A DNA stretch of 64,000 nucleotides from Anaerolineales bacterium (GTDB lineage Bacteria; Chloroflexota; Anaerolineae; Anaerolineales; UBA11579), in the NCBI GenBank assembly GCA_025808555.1, contig CP075526.1:622387-686386 (forward strand), read 5' to 3'. The position numbers and the translations under genes are program-made. Every line of letters starts with the position of its first letter. Within the stretch, counting starts at the first letter, position 1. Positions 34,730 to 43,760 of this stretch are shown piece after piece. Under the pieces are notes generated by a model. That model was not told the DNA's origin. It saw only the letters and a program-made list of their open reading frames with translations, and did not search any database.

Positions 34730-34735
34730 TATAAT
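34730..34735 (+). promoter_or_regulatory. -10 element of the kinase-propeller gene
   Basis: Perfect TATAAT; transcription would start near 34742. GAGGAG at 34757-34762 lies 5 nt before a CTG at 34768. Confidence 0.5.
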
Positions 34736-34767
34736 CGCTCACCAGGCCGTTTGGCCGAGGAGCAACG

Positions 34768-36663
34768 CTGAGCGAGGACCAACCCACCCGCAATCTGGAT
34801 ATCCCTGAGAATGCCGCGCGCCACAGCCAGCTGCGGCAGGGTGAGGTGCTGCAAGAGCGCTACGAGATCCAGGAGATCGTAGGCATCGGTGGCATGGGCT
34901 CGGTCTACCGCTCCCGTGACAAGAACTTCAAAGCCATCCGCCTGGTGGCGATCAAAGAGATGATCAGCCAGGTCACCGACCCCCTGGTGCGTAAGAACAT
35001 CTTCCAGATCTTCGAGCGCGAGGCCAACATCCTCGCCACGCTACGCCACCCCTCCATCCCGCGCATATACGATTATTTCACCATCGGCGAGCGCGCCTAT
35101 CTGGTGCTGGAATTCATTCACGGCAAGAACCTCGAACAGCTGCTGTCGGAAACCACCGGCTTCTTCCCCGAGGAGCAGGTGCTGGCCTGGGCGGTGGAGC
35201 TGTGCGATGTGCTGGACTATTTGCACAGCCACAAGCCGGAGCCGATCATCTTCCGTGACATCAAGCCCTCCAACATCATGAACACCCTGCAGAACCACAT
35301 CGCCCTGGTGGATTTTGGCATCGCCAAGGTGTTTGAATCCAAGCAGAAGAACACCATGGTGGGCACGCAGGGCTATTCCCCGCCTGACCAGTACCGCGGC
35401 GAAGCCACGCCCAAGGTGGACATCTACGCCCTCGGCGCCACGCTGCACCACCTACTGACCCTGCGTGACCCTCAGTTGGAGGCGCCGTTCTCCTTCGGCG
35501 AGCGCATGATCAGCGAGATCAATCCCAACGTCAGCCGCGAGTTTGCCGCGGTGGTGGAGCGCGCCCTTGAATACAAGCCGGAGGACCGCTACGAGAGCGC
35601 GCTGGAGATGAAAGAGGCGCTGATCAACGTGGCGCGCAAAACCGGCACCCTGCTCAACCTGAGCATCCCCACCACCATCAGCAGCGGCGCTCCCAGCCGC
35701 GGCGTGGGCGTCAAGCCTCTGTGGAGCTTCGAAGCCGAGGACGAGTTGCGCAGCTCGGCCACCTACCACGACGGCACGCTCTACATCGGCTGCTATGACA
35801 ACAATCTCTACGCGGTGGACGCGGCCAACGGCGAGTTCAAATGGAAGTACCCCACTGACGGCGGCATCGCCAGCAAACCCGCCATTTTTGATAACAACAT
35901 CTACTTCGGTTCCGAAGATAAACGCCTGCACGTGATCTCGACCCGCTCCGGCAAAGTGGTGTGGACGCACTACACGGATGGGCCGGTGCGCTCCTCGCCG
36001 CGGATCGCAGAGGGGCACGTGTTCATCGGCTCGGATGACGGCAGTCTGCATGCCGTCAGCCTCAGCAGCGGCCGCCTGGCCTGGCGCTCAGAGGCCGGCT
36101 CACCCGTGCGCTCCACGCCCTGGGTCGGCAATGAGCACATCTACTTCGGCTCCGAGGCTGGCGATTTCACCGCCACCGATTTTCGCGGCGACGCCAAATG
36201 GCGCTTCAAGGCCAAGCGCGCTATCACCTCCTCGCCCGTGCTGCAGGACGGCGTGGTGTACTTCAACTCGATGGACGGCACGCTGTACGCCCTGGACGCC
36301 AACACCGGCTGGGCTGTGTGGCGCTTCCGCCTGGGCAAGGGCAGCATCTGCACCCCGGCCATCGCCGGCAATGTGCTCTACACCGGCGCAGCCGACCACA
36401 TCATCTACGCCGTAGACACCCGTTCCGCCAAGGAGCTGTGGCGCTATACCACCGAGCACCAGGTGAACGGCTCGCCCATCGTGCACCGAGACGCAGTCTA
36501 CTGCGGCTCGGTGGATGGCAGCCTGTACTGCCTGGATGCAGCCAGCGGCCGCATGCGCTGGCGCTACCAGACCGGTGCCCCGATCACAGGGACCCCCGTT
36601 GCCCACGATGACATGATCTTCATTGGCTCAACCGACAAAAAACTGTATGCCTTCCTGGCATAG
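34768..36663 (+). CDS. Ser/Thr kinase with C-terminal eight-blade PQQ-like propeller
   Basis: About 631 residues if it starts at CTG 34768 (SEDQPTRNLDIPEN follows), which has GAGGAG 5 nt upstream; GTG 34846 would give 605. The kinase domain has VGIGGMGSVYRS, IKEM with the catalytic Lys, FRDIKPSN (Phe in place of the HRD His) and DFG. A short linker leads to about eight repeats of the PQQ-binding-like type (YIGSxDGxLYAVDxxTG..W). No membrane helix separates them, so kinase and sensor-like propeller are both cytoplasmic. First gene of a phospho-signalling block with a PP2C phosphatase 19 nt downstream. Confidence 0.85.
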   Translation: MSEDQPTRNLDIPENAARHSQLRQGEVLQERYEIQEIVGIGGMGSVYRSRDKNFKAIRLVAIKEMISQVTDPLVRKNIFQIFEREANILATLRHPSIPRIYDYFTIGERAYLVLEFIHGKNLEQLLSETTGFFPEEQVLAWAVELCDVLDYLHSHKPEPIIFRDIKPSNIMNTLQNHIALVDFGIAKVFESKQKNTMVGTQGYSPPDQYRGEATPKVDIYALGATLHHLLTLRDPQLEAPFSFGERMISEINPNVSREFAAVVERALEYKPEDRYESALEMKEALINVARKTGTLLNLSIPTTISSGAPSRGVGVKPLWSFEAEDELRSSATYHDGTLYIGCYDNNLYAVDAANGEFKWKYPTDGGIASKPAIFDNNIYFGSEDKRLHVISTRSGKVVWTHYTDGPVRSSPRIAEGHVFIGSDDGSLHAVSLSSGRLAWRSEAGSPVRSTPWVGNEHIYFGSEAGDFTATDFRGDAKWRFKAKRAITSSPVLQDGVVYFNSMDGTLYALDANTGWAVWRFRLGKGSICTPAIAGNVLYTGAADHIIYAVDTRSAKELWRYTTEHQVNGSPIVHRDAVYCGSVDGSLYCLDAASGRMRWRYQTGAPITGTPVAHDDMIFIGSTDKKLYAFLA

Positions 36664-36682
36664 CGGAGCACAAGAGAGCGTT

Positions 36683-37588
36683 ATGGCCAACTTCCTTAAG
36701 AAGCTGTTTTCAAAGAAGAAGGGCGCTTCAGCCCCGTTGCCCAGCAACGCCGCCACCGCGCCGCTGAGCGAAGCCCAACTGTGGGATCTGGGCAGCGGCG
36801 AGCGGCCCGGCAAGTACATTCACATCATCGCGGGCAGCGCCCTGGACCAGGGGCAGCGCCGCGAGAACAACGAAGACAGCCTGCTGTGCTTCAACGGCAC
36901 ACTGGGCGCCGGCGACATGGCGATCCCCTTCGGCGTGTATGTCGTGGCCGATGGCATGGGCGGCCACCGCAGCGGCGAGATCGCCAGCGAGACCGCCGTG
37001 CGCGCTCTGGGGCACTACCTGATGCAGCGGCTCTACAAGCCGCTCTTCGGGCCTGACCCGCAGCCCGCGGATGAGTCCCTGCGTGAGATCATGGAAGGCG
37101 CGGTGAGCGAAGCCCACCGCGCCGTCAAGCGCGCCGCCCCCGGCGGCGGCTGCACCCTCACCGCCGCCCTGGTGGTTGGCACCCAGCTGGTCATCGCCCA
37201 CCTGGGCGACAGCCGCGCCTACATGGTGCACCGCGACGGGCGCATGGAGCAGCTTACCAAGGACCACACGCTGGTCAAACGCCTGCAGGAAATGGGGCAG
37301 CTTAGCGAGGAAGAAGCAGCTGACCATCCGCAAAAATCCGTGCTCTACCGCGCCCTGGGCCAGGGGGATGTTGTCCAGGCAGATTTCTTCACCGGCAGCC
37401 TCTCGCCCAACAGCTTTCTGCTGCTGTGCTCGGATGGCTTGTGGGGCTTCGTTGAAGAAGATGACATTCAAACCATCATCAACGCCACCACCAGCCCCTA
37501 CCTGGCCTGCCTGCATCTGGTAGAAGCAGCCAACGCCGCCGGCGGCGCCGACAACATTGCCGTGGTGCTGGCGCGTCTAGTGCACTAA
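36683..37588 (+). CDS. PP2C-family Ser/Thr protein phosphatase
   Basis: 301 residues. A basic N-terminal ANFLKKLFSKKKG tail precedes the PP2C core: RRENNEDSLL, VVADGMGGHRSGE, AHLGDSRAYMV, LLCSDGLWGFV and ADNIAVVLARL, so all metal-binding Asp residues are present. Soluble. ATG 36683 is used; a longer frame overlaps the kinase gene. It likely reverses the action of the adjacent kinase. Confidence 0.92.
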   Translation: MANFLKKLFSKKKGASAPLPSNAATAPLSEAQLWDLGSGERPGKYIHIIAGSALDQGQRRENNEDSLLCFNGTLGAGDMAIPFGVYVVADGMGGHRSGEIASETAVRALGHYLMQRLYKPLFGPDPQPADESLREIMEGAVSEAHRAVKRAAPGGGCTLTAALVVGTQLVIAHLGDSRAYMVHRDGRMEQLTKDHTLVKRLQEMGQLSEEEAADHPQKSVLYRALGQGDVVQADFFTGSLSPNSFLLLCSDGLWGFVEEDDIQTIINATTSPYLACLHLVEAANAAGGADNIAVVLARLVH

Positions 37589-37627
37589 GAGCATACCCGT
37601 GGGGGCTCCTGCCCGGCTGGATTCAGC

Positions 37628-37633
37628 TACACT
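37628..37633 (+). promoter_or_regulatory. -10 element of the DnaJ-VWA gene, leaderless type
   Basis: TACACT with 8 nt to ATG 37642 and no Shine-Dalgarno, so this gene may have its own start as well as read-through from the kinase. Confidence 0.4.
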
Positions 37634-37641
37634 GATAGTTC

Positions 37642-39138
37642 ATGGCAACCAGTTATCTGGATAACTACTACGCCCGCCTGGGCATCCCGCGGGATGCCAG
37701 CCAGGATGAAGTGCAGCGCGCCTACCGTCGCGCCGCGCGCCAGTTTCACCCGGATACCAACAAGCACACCGGCGCCAACGAGCTCTTCCTGCTGGTACAG
37801 GAAGCCTTCGACACCCTGCAAGACCCGCAACTGCGCCGCGAGTATGACGCCAGCCTGCCCGAAGACATTGAAGCGCCCCCCGCCCTGATGGTGAATGCAC
37901 TGTACAGCCGCCCGCAGATCACACCAGACGAGCCCGGGCAGGTAATCTACGTTCTGCTTGACCTCAAACCCAGCGCCAGCGAGGAAGAGCGGCGGCTCAA
38001 GCCGCCGCTCAATGTCGCCCTGGTGCTGGATACGTCCACTTCCATGGCCGGGGCGCGGCTGAGCCAGGTGGTCAAAGCCGCCAGCCAGTTCGTCTCGCAA
38101 CTCAGCGAGCACGACATTCTTTCGGTCATCACTTTCAATGACCGCGCCCAGGTGGTGGTGCCGGCCCAGCCCGGCCTTGATATCCAGCGCCTTATCTCGC
38201 GCCTCAGCACGTTGCAGACCAGCGGCGGCACCGAGATGTACCAAGGGCTCAAGGCCGGCCTGGTGGAAGTGCAGCGCCACCTGCGTGCCAGCGCCACCAA
38301 CCACATCGTACTGATCACAGACGGCCGCACCTATGGCGACGAAGCCGCCTGCCTAGACCTGGCCAGCCAGGCCGCCCAACAGGGTATCCCGATCAGCGCC
38401 ATTGGCATTGGCGACGAATGGAACGAAGAGTTCATTGACCAGCTGGTGTCCAAATCCGGCGGCAGCAGCTTGTATGCCGACAAGAGCGCCGAGATTCACA
38501 CCCTGCTCGAAAAGCGGCTCAATACGCTCAGCCTCAGCTATGCCAACAACGTCAAACTGAGCTACGAAAATGGAGCGATGAGCAAACTGAATTACGTCTT
38601 CCGTCTCTCGCCAGACCTCGGCCCGGTTTCGCTTCAACAGCCCATCTTCCTGGGCAATGTGCCGCAGAACGACAGCCTCAGCGTGCTGCTGGAATTCGAG
38701 ATCGACAGCCGCGGCGCGCAAGACGGCTACCTGACCCTGGCAGAAGGGCGCCTCAGCCTGGACGTGCCCACCCGCCCCATTCCCTCCAACTCGGCCCGCT
38801 TCCAGCTCACCCGCCAGATCTCGGAGATCATCGAGCCGGAGGCGCCGCCCAATACGCTCATCACCGCCATCGGCAAGCTCTCGCTGTATCGCATGCAGGA
38901 ACGCGCCCGCCACGAGCTGGAGCATGGCGACTCTGAAGCCGCGGCCAAGCGCATGCGCATGCTGGCCACGCGGCTGCTCTCGCAGGGGCAGCGCAGCCTG
39001 GCGCGCACAGTGCTGCTGGCCGCTGATGACCTAAAGGAGAGCGAAGCGCTGGGTGCGAAAGAGGGAAAACAGATAAAATACGGCACACGCGCCCTGATTG
39101 ACGACACCGAAGGGCGCGGGAAACGAGGCTCAGGGTGA
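37642..39138 (+). CDS. J-domain and von Willebrand A domain fusion protein
   Basis: 498 residues. Residues about 1-70 are a J-domain with the HPD motif (QFHPDTNKH). Residues about 125-300 are a VWA domain with an intact MIDAS (DTSTSMAG, then TSGGTEMY and ITDGRTYGDE). The C-terminal third has a beta-sandwich-like region and a helical end. It is soluble, with no signal peptide. A J-domain implies recruitment of an Hsp70, and the VWA implies a metal-dependent protein contact. No dnaK is nearby. The stop overlaps the FHA gene (GTGA). Confidence 0.85.
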   Translation: MATSYLDNYYARLGIPRDASQDEVQRAYRRAARQFHPDTNKHTGANELFLLVQEAFDTLQDPQLRREYDASLPEDIEAPPALMVNALYSRPQITPDEPGQVIYVLLDLKPSASEEERRLKPPLNVALVLDTSTSMAGARLSQVVKAASQFVSQLSEHDILSVITFNDRAQVVVPAQPGLDIQRLISRLSTLQTSGGTEMYQGLKAGLVEVQRHLRASATNHIVLITDGRTYGDEAACLDLASQAAQQGIPISAIGIGDEWNEEFIDQLVSKSGGSSLYADKSAEIHTLLEKRLNTLSLSYANNVKLSYENGAMSKLNYVFRLSPDLGPVSLQQPIFLGNVPQNDSLSVLLEFEIDSRGAQDGYLTLAEGRLSLDVPTRPIPSNSARFQLTRQISEIIEPEAPPNTLITAIGKLSLYRMQERARHELEHGDSEAAAKRMRMLATRLLSQGQRSLARTVLLAADDLKESEALGAKEGKQIKYGTRALIDDTEGRGKRGSG

Positions 39139-39644
39139 TCGTCGTTTGCAGCGGTTGCGGCAAGAACCAGCAACAGGAAGATCTCTTCTGCCCGGACTGC
39201 GGGGCTAAGCTCATTCAGGATGAGGGTCTGCGCACCATGCCGATGGACAGTTCTCCCGGTGGGCTCACCACCACTCGCCTGCAAACCAGCGGCACGCTGA
39301 TGCGCCCCAACGGCCCAGCCCGCCTGAACCTGCATATCATTCGCAGCGGGCAAATTTTGCCGCTGGAAGGGCCGGGCGAATTCATCGTCGGCCGGGTCAG
39401 CTCGGGCCAGTCCATCCTACCGGATGTGGATTTGGAACCGTACGCGGCCTACGAGTCCGGCGTCTCCCGCTTGCATGCTCGCATCCGCATTGTGGAAGAC
39501 GGAATCTCCATCACCGATCTGGGCTCATCCAACGGCACCCGCCTCAACAATGAGAAGCTTTCCCCCCACCAGACCTACCCCGTGAGCAACAAGGATGTGC
39601 TGCGCTTCGGGCGCTTAAGCATCCAAGCCCTCACCGGCGAATAG
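39135..39644 (+). CDS. Zinc-ribbon and FHA domain protein
   Basis: 169 residues. The N-terminal zinc ribbon CSGCGKNQQQEDLFCPDCG has two CxxC pairs. The C-terminal FHA domain (about residues 75-165) has FIVGR, SRLHARI and LGSSNGTRLNN, the phosphothreonine-binding core. GTG start overlaps the DnaJ-VWA stop by 4 nt. It probably reads phosphorylation by the upstream kinase, as FHA-STK pairs do; target unknown. Confidence 0.88.
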   Translation: MIVVCSGCGKNQQQEDLFCPDCGAKLIQDEGLRTMPMDSSPGGLTTTRLQTSGTLMRPNGPARLNLHIIRSGQILPLEGPGEFIVGRVSSGQSILPDVDLEPYAAYESGVSRLHARIRIVEDGISITDLGSSNGTRLNNEKLSPHQTYPVSNKDVLRFGRLSIQALTGE

Positions 39645-39651
39645 AGAGCGC

Positions 39652-39894
39652 ATGCCACACACTGTACTTATCCATCTGCATAACGAAGACCCCGTCGTGG
39701 GCGAGATCGAAGAACTGCCTACGCCCACTGACACCATGCTGCGCGTTATGAACCCACGCAAGCGTGACGGCAAAGACCTGCACTATCTGCAGAACGATGT
39801 CACCACCGTTTATTGGCCGTGGACGCGTATCAGCTTTGTCGAGATCCTGCCCAGCGGCGGCGAAGACGAGATTATCGGCTTTGTGCGTGAATAA
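39652..39894 (+). CDS. Small protein of unknown function
   Basis: 80 residues, no membrane segment, no recognised motif. Acidic with a predicted beta-rich centre ([15 protein letters not shown]). It starts 7 nt after the FHA gene and ends 5 nt before the response regulator, so it is cotranscribed with the signalling block. Function unknown. Confidence 0.7.
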   Translation: MPHTVLIHLHNEDPVVGEIEELPTPTDTMLRVMNPRKRDGKDLHYLQNDVTTVYWPWTRISFVEILPSGGEDEIIGFVRE

Positions 39895-39899
39895 GACCC

Positions 39900-40661
39900 A
39901 TGAGTGAAGCTCCCCTGACTAACAAACGCATCCTGGTGGTGGATGACGAAGAGCGCATCGTGCGCTTCATCCGCCTCAACCTGGAGCAGGACGGCTTCCA
40001 GGTTGAGGAAGCCTTCTCCGGCAAGAAGGCGCTCGACAAGCTACGCCAAAGCCTGCCCGATCTCATCGTGCTGGATGTGATGCTGCCGGATATTGACGGC
40101 TTTGAAGTGTTGCGCCTGATCCGCGAGAATAATGATGTGCCCGTGATCATGCTCACCGCCAAGTCAGAGGAAGATGACCGCGTGCGCGGCCTGGAGCTTG
40201 GCGCCGATGACTACGTCACCAAGCCGTTCAGCCCGCGCGAGCTGGTGAGCCGGGTGCGCGCCGTGCTACGCCGCACCGAATCCCAGCGCGGCAGCGAGGG
40301 CATCATCCAGGTGGATGACCGCCTCAAGCTGGATTTTGACCGCCGCGAAGTATGGGTGGACGGCAAGCTGGTGAGGCTGCGCCCCACCGAGTACCGCCTG
40401 CTCTACCACCTGGTGCAGAATGCCGGCTGGGTAGTAACCCATGACCAGATCCTGGCCAAAGTATGGGGCTACGAGTACCGCGACGAGCCGCATTACGTGC
40501 GTCTGTATGTCAATTACCTGCGCGAAAAGCTGGAGAAAGACCCGGCCAACCCCAAATACATCCTGACCGAGCGCGGTGTGGGTTATCGCTTTGTAGACTT
40601 CAAGCGAGAGAACGAGCAGGCGAAAGAAGCCCCCAAAGAAGCAAAAAAGAGCAAGAAGTAA
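39900..40661 (+). CDS. OmpR/PhoB-type response regulator
   Basis: 253 residues. The receiver has [10 protein letters not shown], phospho-acceptor Asp in [12 protein letters not shown], and VTKPFSP. The C-terminal winged helix (about 145-235) includes [19 protein letters not shown] and [14 protein letters not shown] Lys-rich tail ends the protein. No histidine kinase lies nearby; being at the end of a Ser/Thr-kinase block suggests cross-talk, but this is inference. Confidence 0.92.
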   Translation: MSEAPLTNKRILVVDDEERIVRFIRLNLEQDGFQVEEAFSGKKALDKLRQSLPDLIVLDVMLPDIDGFEVLRLIRENNDVPVIMLTAKSEEDDRVRGLELGADDYVTKPFSPRELVSRVRAVLRRTESQRGSEGIIQVDDRLKLDFDRREVWVDGKLVRLRPTEYRLLYHLVQNAGWVVTHDQILAKVWGYEYRDEPHYVRLYVNYLREKLEKDPANPKYILTERGVGYRFVDFKRENEQAKEAPKEAKKSKK

Positions 40662-40725
40662 CTACTGGCCGTCTTTTGTTTCGGCCGAGTAGAACGCTGC
40701 AAAGAATCAACCGTCACAAACAAAT

Positions 40726-40749
40726 GCCCGCTGAACAGCGGGCTTTTTA
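40726..40749 (+). terminator. Terminator of the signalling block
   Basis: GCCCGCTG-AA-CAGCGGGC followed by TTTTT (40744-40748). Confidence 0.85.
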
Positions 40750-40836
40750 TTGCAAGGACATACCTCCCAGTAAACCAATGAGGAACAGTGGCATCCAGCA
40801 GCACCACTCCATTGGGTTCAGGCCAAAGATATCCAA

Positions 40837-41187
40837 CTATGCGCCTTTCTGGGCGTGCTTATCCATCTCATCGGCCAGGGCCAGCAGGTAATACCAGTTG
40901 TAGATACCGTACTTGTGGCCATCCTCCCACTCTACGTTAATGGCATAGTTGCCGACGGCCTCGATGCCCACCAGGCGTGTGGCATTCGCGCTCATCAGCG
41001 GGATGATGAAGACGCCGGGGTCTGGCTCTGGCTTCATGTTCTCGTGGCCGCCGCGGCACTGGGCGCAGGGGCAGGCGTTGCGCAGCAGCTCGAACGGGTA
41101 GCTGGCCACGCGGCCATTGCTCCACTCGATGGTCAGCCGCGCTTCGGAGCGGTTGGCGGTCATGGATCTGGGGGTGATCTCAGTCAT
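40837..41187 (-). CDS. DUF971 domain protein
   Basis: 116 residues. The DUF971 fold (also the N-terminal domain of gamma-butyrobetaine hydroxylase) is indicated by LTIEWSNGRVASYPFELLRNACPCAQCRGG and IEAVGNYAINVEWEDGHKYGIYNW (quoted in parts of the domain). CPCAQC could bind metal or an Fe-S cluster, and family members often neighbour ApbC/Mrp Fe-S carriers, though none is here. ATG 41187 or internal ATG 41163 could start. Confidence 0.8.
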   Translation of the reverse strand: MTEITPRSMTANRSEARLTIEWSNGRVASYPFELLRNACPCAQCRGGHENMKPEPDPGVFIIPLMSANATRLVGIEAVGNYAINVEWEDGHKYGIYNWYYLLALADEMDKHAQKGA

Positions 41188-41227
41188 GCGTTCGCTTTAT
41201 GGATAGTGCGAGCACTACCCTTCCTTT

Positions 41228-41731
41228 CTATTGTTCGACTACTACTTCAAGATAGGTTGCTGCGGCCCAGCCAGCGCGGGCAGCATCCACCGGGGTCACC
41301 AGATACCACCAGGTCAGCCCGTCCACTTCCTGCGGCCCATCGCGCACTATGAAGACCTCAGCGTCGTAGGCGAGGAACTGGATATTGGTGGAAAGCCCCG
41401 GTGCATTGCGAATGTTCAGACCGCGGCCTTCCGTGCCTACGATCTGCACATAGGCACCCACGCCCATTTGCCCGCTGGGCGGGCCAACGAATTCCGGCGT
41501 GGGGGTAGAGGTAGGCACCAGGGTGGCGGTGGGGGCGGGTGTGTTGGTTGGGCCGGGTATCCAGGTCAGGGCGGCGGCGCGGTCTTCGACCGTGCTGGCG
41601 GGCAAGTAGGCGAACATGGCAAACACGCCTGCGGCGCCCAGCACGATCGCCAGAGCCAGGGCGGCCAGCAATACACGCGGGGTGGCGTAACGGCGAATGC
41701 GCTGCAGCAGGTCTTGGATATCCACGCGCAC
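41228..41731 (-). CDS. Membrane-anchored SH3-domain protein
   Basis: 167 residues. One helix at about 19-41 is followed by a Pro/Thr-rich linker (GPTNTPAPTATLVPTSTPTP) and a bacterial SH3-like domain at about 92-167 (GRGLNIRNAPGLSTNIQFL). The topology predicts an extracytoplasmic SH3. It starts with GTG 41731. It may bind cell-envelope components. It follows the FGE-like lipoprotein gene on the same strand. Confidence 0.8.
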   Translation of the reverse strand: MRVDIQDLLQRIRRYATPRVLLAALALAIVLGAAGVFAMFAYLPASTVEDRAAALTWIPGPTNTPAPTATLVPTSTPTPEFVGPPSGQMGVGAYVQIVGTEGRGLNIRNAPGLSTNIQFLAYDAEVFIVRDGPQEVDGLTWWYLVTPVDAARAGWAAATYLEVVVEQ

Positions 41732-41771
41732 AAGGATACTATGCGCAAGGCAGTTGCGAACAGCCGTCCGG

Positions 41772-42539
41772 TTATTGGCCCCAGCTGGTCAGCAGGAAAC
41801 CATCAGACACGCAGCGGAAACCGCGGCCATGCCCGCCCGAGCCCGGCTCGTGCGACAGACGTGTATACGTCAGACTGTATACCGGGGGGTCATACCAGGC
41901 CGCTCCGCGCAGGACAACATGCCCCTCATCAAACCAATCGTCGATCCACTCCCGAACATTGCCGCCCATATCCAGCACATCATAGGGGCTATGTCCTTGC
42001 GAAAAGGAGCCGACGGCAACGGTGCTATCCTGAAAAAGGTCACGCCCCACTTGAGCCCGTACGGGGATATTGTCTTCTTCGCCCCATGGGAAGCTATTCG
42101 CATTCTCGCCGCGGGCGGCTTTCTCCCATTCCAGCTCATGCGGCAGGCGCCCTCCGGCCCACATGCAGAAGTCCTGGGCCTGATACCAAGTGATATACAC
42201 CACGGGGTGGTTGGCATACTCGGGCAGGTAGTAGTACGGGTTTAGCTCCGGCCCGATGGGATAGTTGCATGCGCCAGCCGTCACGCATTTGCGATATTGT
42301 GCATTGGTCACCTGTGTGCGCGAGATCCAGTAACCCGGCAACTCAGCCCGCGCCATCTGCAAGGCAAACACGCTGCCTGGCGTATTCTCGGGCGCCTGCC
42401 CATAAGTGAACTCGCCTGCGGGGATATAGACTTCCAGTTGTTCGGTGCGAGGATTTAGCCGTACATATGAACGGCAGGATGGCAAAAAGCCCAGCAGAAT
42501 GCAGGTTGACGCAATCACTACCCATTTCTTGAATTGCAT
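41772..42539 (-). CDS. FGE/SUMF1-domain lipoprotein
   Basis: 255 residues. The signal peptide ends in the lipobox FLPSC with Cys22. The rest is a formylglycine-generating-enzyme-like (C-type-lectin-related) domain: VYIPAGEFTYGQ, TQVTNAQYRKCV, PVVYITWYQAQDFCMWAGGRLP, DMGGNVREWIDDW and GFRCV. No sulfatase is nearby, so a catalytic role is uncertain; many such domains bind ligands instead. Divergent from the second kinase gene. Confidence 0.85.
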   Translation of the reverse strand: MQFKKWVVIASTCILLGFLPSCRSYVRLNPRTEQLEVYIPAGEFTYGQAPENTPGSVFALQMARAELPGYWISRTQVTNAQYRKCVTAGACNYPIGPELNPYYYLPEYANHPVVYITWYQAQDFCMWAGGRLPHELEWEKAARGENANSFPWGEEDNIPVRAQVGRDLFQDSTVAVGSFSQGHSPYDVLDMGGNVREWIDDWFDEGHVVLRGAAWYDPPVYSLTYTRLSHEPGSGGHGRGFRCVSDGFLLTSWGQ

Positions 42540-42634
42540 AAAGGCGCGTCGCTAACCAATGAGGCAGTCTAGGCATAAAGCGCAAACTTGTCAATCATCC
42601 TGTCTTCCTAGGCAGAAAAGCCGATTGGCTGCGA

Positions 42635-42640
42635 TAAAAT
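42635..42640 (+). promoter_or_regulatory. -10 element of the second kinase gene, leaderless type
   Basis: TAAAAT with 9 nt to ATG 42650 and no Shine-Dalgarno. Confidence 0.4.
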
Positions 42641-42649
42641 CGCCTTGCG

Positions 42650-43669
42650 ATGTCAGAGAAACTACTGCTCAACAAGCGTTACCAGCTCCAGGACTTCCTG
42701 GAAAAGGGCGGCATGGCCACTGTATACCGTGGGCGTGACCTGATGCTGGAGCGCGATGTAGCCATCAAGGTGCTGCGCGAAGACTACTCCAAGGACGCCG
42801 GCTTTCGTGAGCGCTTCCGGCAGGAGGCCAAGGCGGCCGCCAACCTGAGCCACAGCAATATCGTCACCGTGTACGACTTTGGCTATGACGAGGAGCGCTT
42901 GTTCATCGTCATGGAGTACATCCCCGGCACGGACCTGAACACGCTCATCAAGCAAAAGCGCGTGTACTCGCTGGAGGAGGGTATCCCCATCGTCATCCAG
43001 GCCTGCAAAGGACTGGGCTACGCCCACCGTGCCGGCCTGGTGCACTGTGACATCAAGCCCCACAACTTCCTGGTGACGCCGGATGGCCGCGTCAAGGTGA
43101 CCGATTTCGGCATCGCCCGCGCCCTGGCCTCGATCAACCCGCGTGAGGAGCAGGAGGTCGTGTGGGGTTCGCCGCAATATTTCTCGCCGGAGCAGGCAGC
43201 CGGCAGCGCCCCCTCCCCCGCCTCGGATGTATACAGCATGGGCGTGATCATGTATCTGATGTTCACCGGCCAGCTGCCATTTACAAGCAAAACCCCGGCC
43301 GAGCTGAGCCAGCAGCACCGCACCGAGCAGCCTGTGCCGCCCAACCAGCTGAACCCCAACATCCCGCCGGCGCTCAACGAGATCATGCTCAAGGTGCTCT
43401 CCAAAGAGCCCTCCGCCCGCTACCGGGCGGCTGACCAGCTGGGCCGCGTGCTGCTGACCTTCGCCGCGCCGCAGGTAGCTGCGGAGCGGGCGCAGGATGC
43501 GGCCACCATGGGCCCGATGGCAACCGCTGACCTGAACGGCGAGCCCGCCGAACAGGGCAAGACCGACTGGGTGGCGGTGGCGCTGGGTTTGCTGGCGGCG
43601 CTGGCAGTTGGCGGCCTGCTGCCGTTCTGGATGTGGGTGTATCTGGTGCACAACCCGCCGATCCAATAA
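42650..43669 (+). CDS. PknB-type membrane Ser/Thr protein kinase
   Basis: 339 residues. The kinase domain (about 10-275) has LEKGGMATVYRG, catalytic Lys in VAIKVL, HCDIKPHNF (Cys for Arg of HRD) and DFGIARAL. A short linker leads to one C-terminal helix (about 306-332, WVAVALGLLAALAVGGLLPF) with almost no extracellular part, so it is a membrane-tethered kinase without a sensor domain. Divergent from the SH3/FGE genes, which could be its extracytoplasmic partners. Confidence 0.9.
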   Translation: MSEKLLLNKRYQLQDFLEKGGMATVYRGRDLMLERDVAIKVLREDYSKDAGFRERFRQEAKAAANLSHSNIVTVYDFGYDEERLFIVMEYIPGTDLNTLIKQKRVYSLEEGIPIVIQACKGLGYAHRAGLVHCDIKPHNFLVTPDGRVKVTDFGIARALASINPREEQEVVWGSPQYFSPEQAAGSAPSPASDVYSMGVIMYLMFTGQLPFTSKTPAELSQQHRTEQPVPPNQLNPNIPPALNEIMLKVLSKEPSARYRAADQLGRVLLTFAAPQVAAERAQDAATMGPMATADLNGEPAEQGKTDWVAVALGLLAALAVGGLLPFWMWVYLVHNPPIQ

Positions 43670-43697
43670 GAAACACAGCCGGCCGAGTCATTCCGGC

Positions 43698-43725
43698 GTA
43701 GGGGCGCACCGCGGTGGGCCCCTAC
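43698..43725. repeat. Palindromic repeat, GTAGGGGC...GCCCCTAC type
   Basis: Arms GTAGGGGC / GCCCCTAC around a CACCGCGGTG palindrome. A related element is at 53545-53573. The gap 43670-44002 holds only repeats and the rpe promoter. Confidence 0.6.
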
Positions 43726-43760
43726 CATTTGTGCGCAAGCAAGCTCGCCCCCAGTAAACC

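Noticed and set aside
41228-42245. Plus-strand frames opposite the SH3 and FGE genes
   Set aside because: Low-quality translations; the minus-strand genes have clear domains and a signal peptide.
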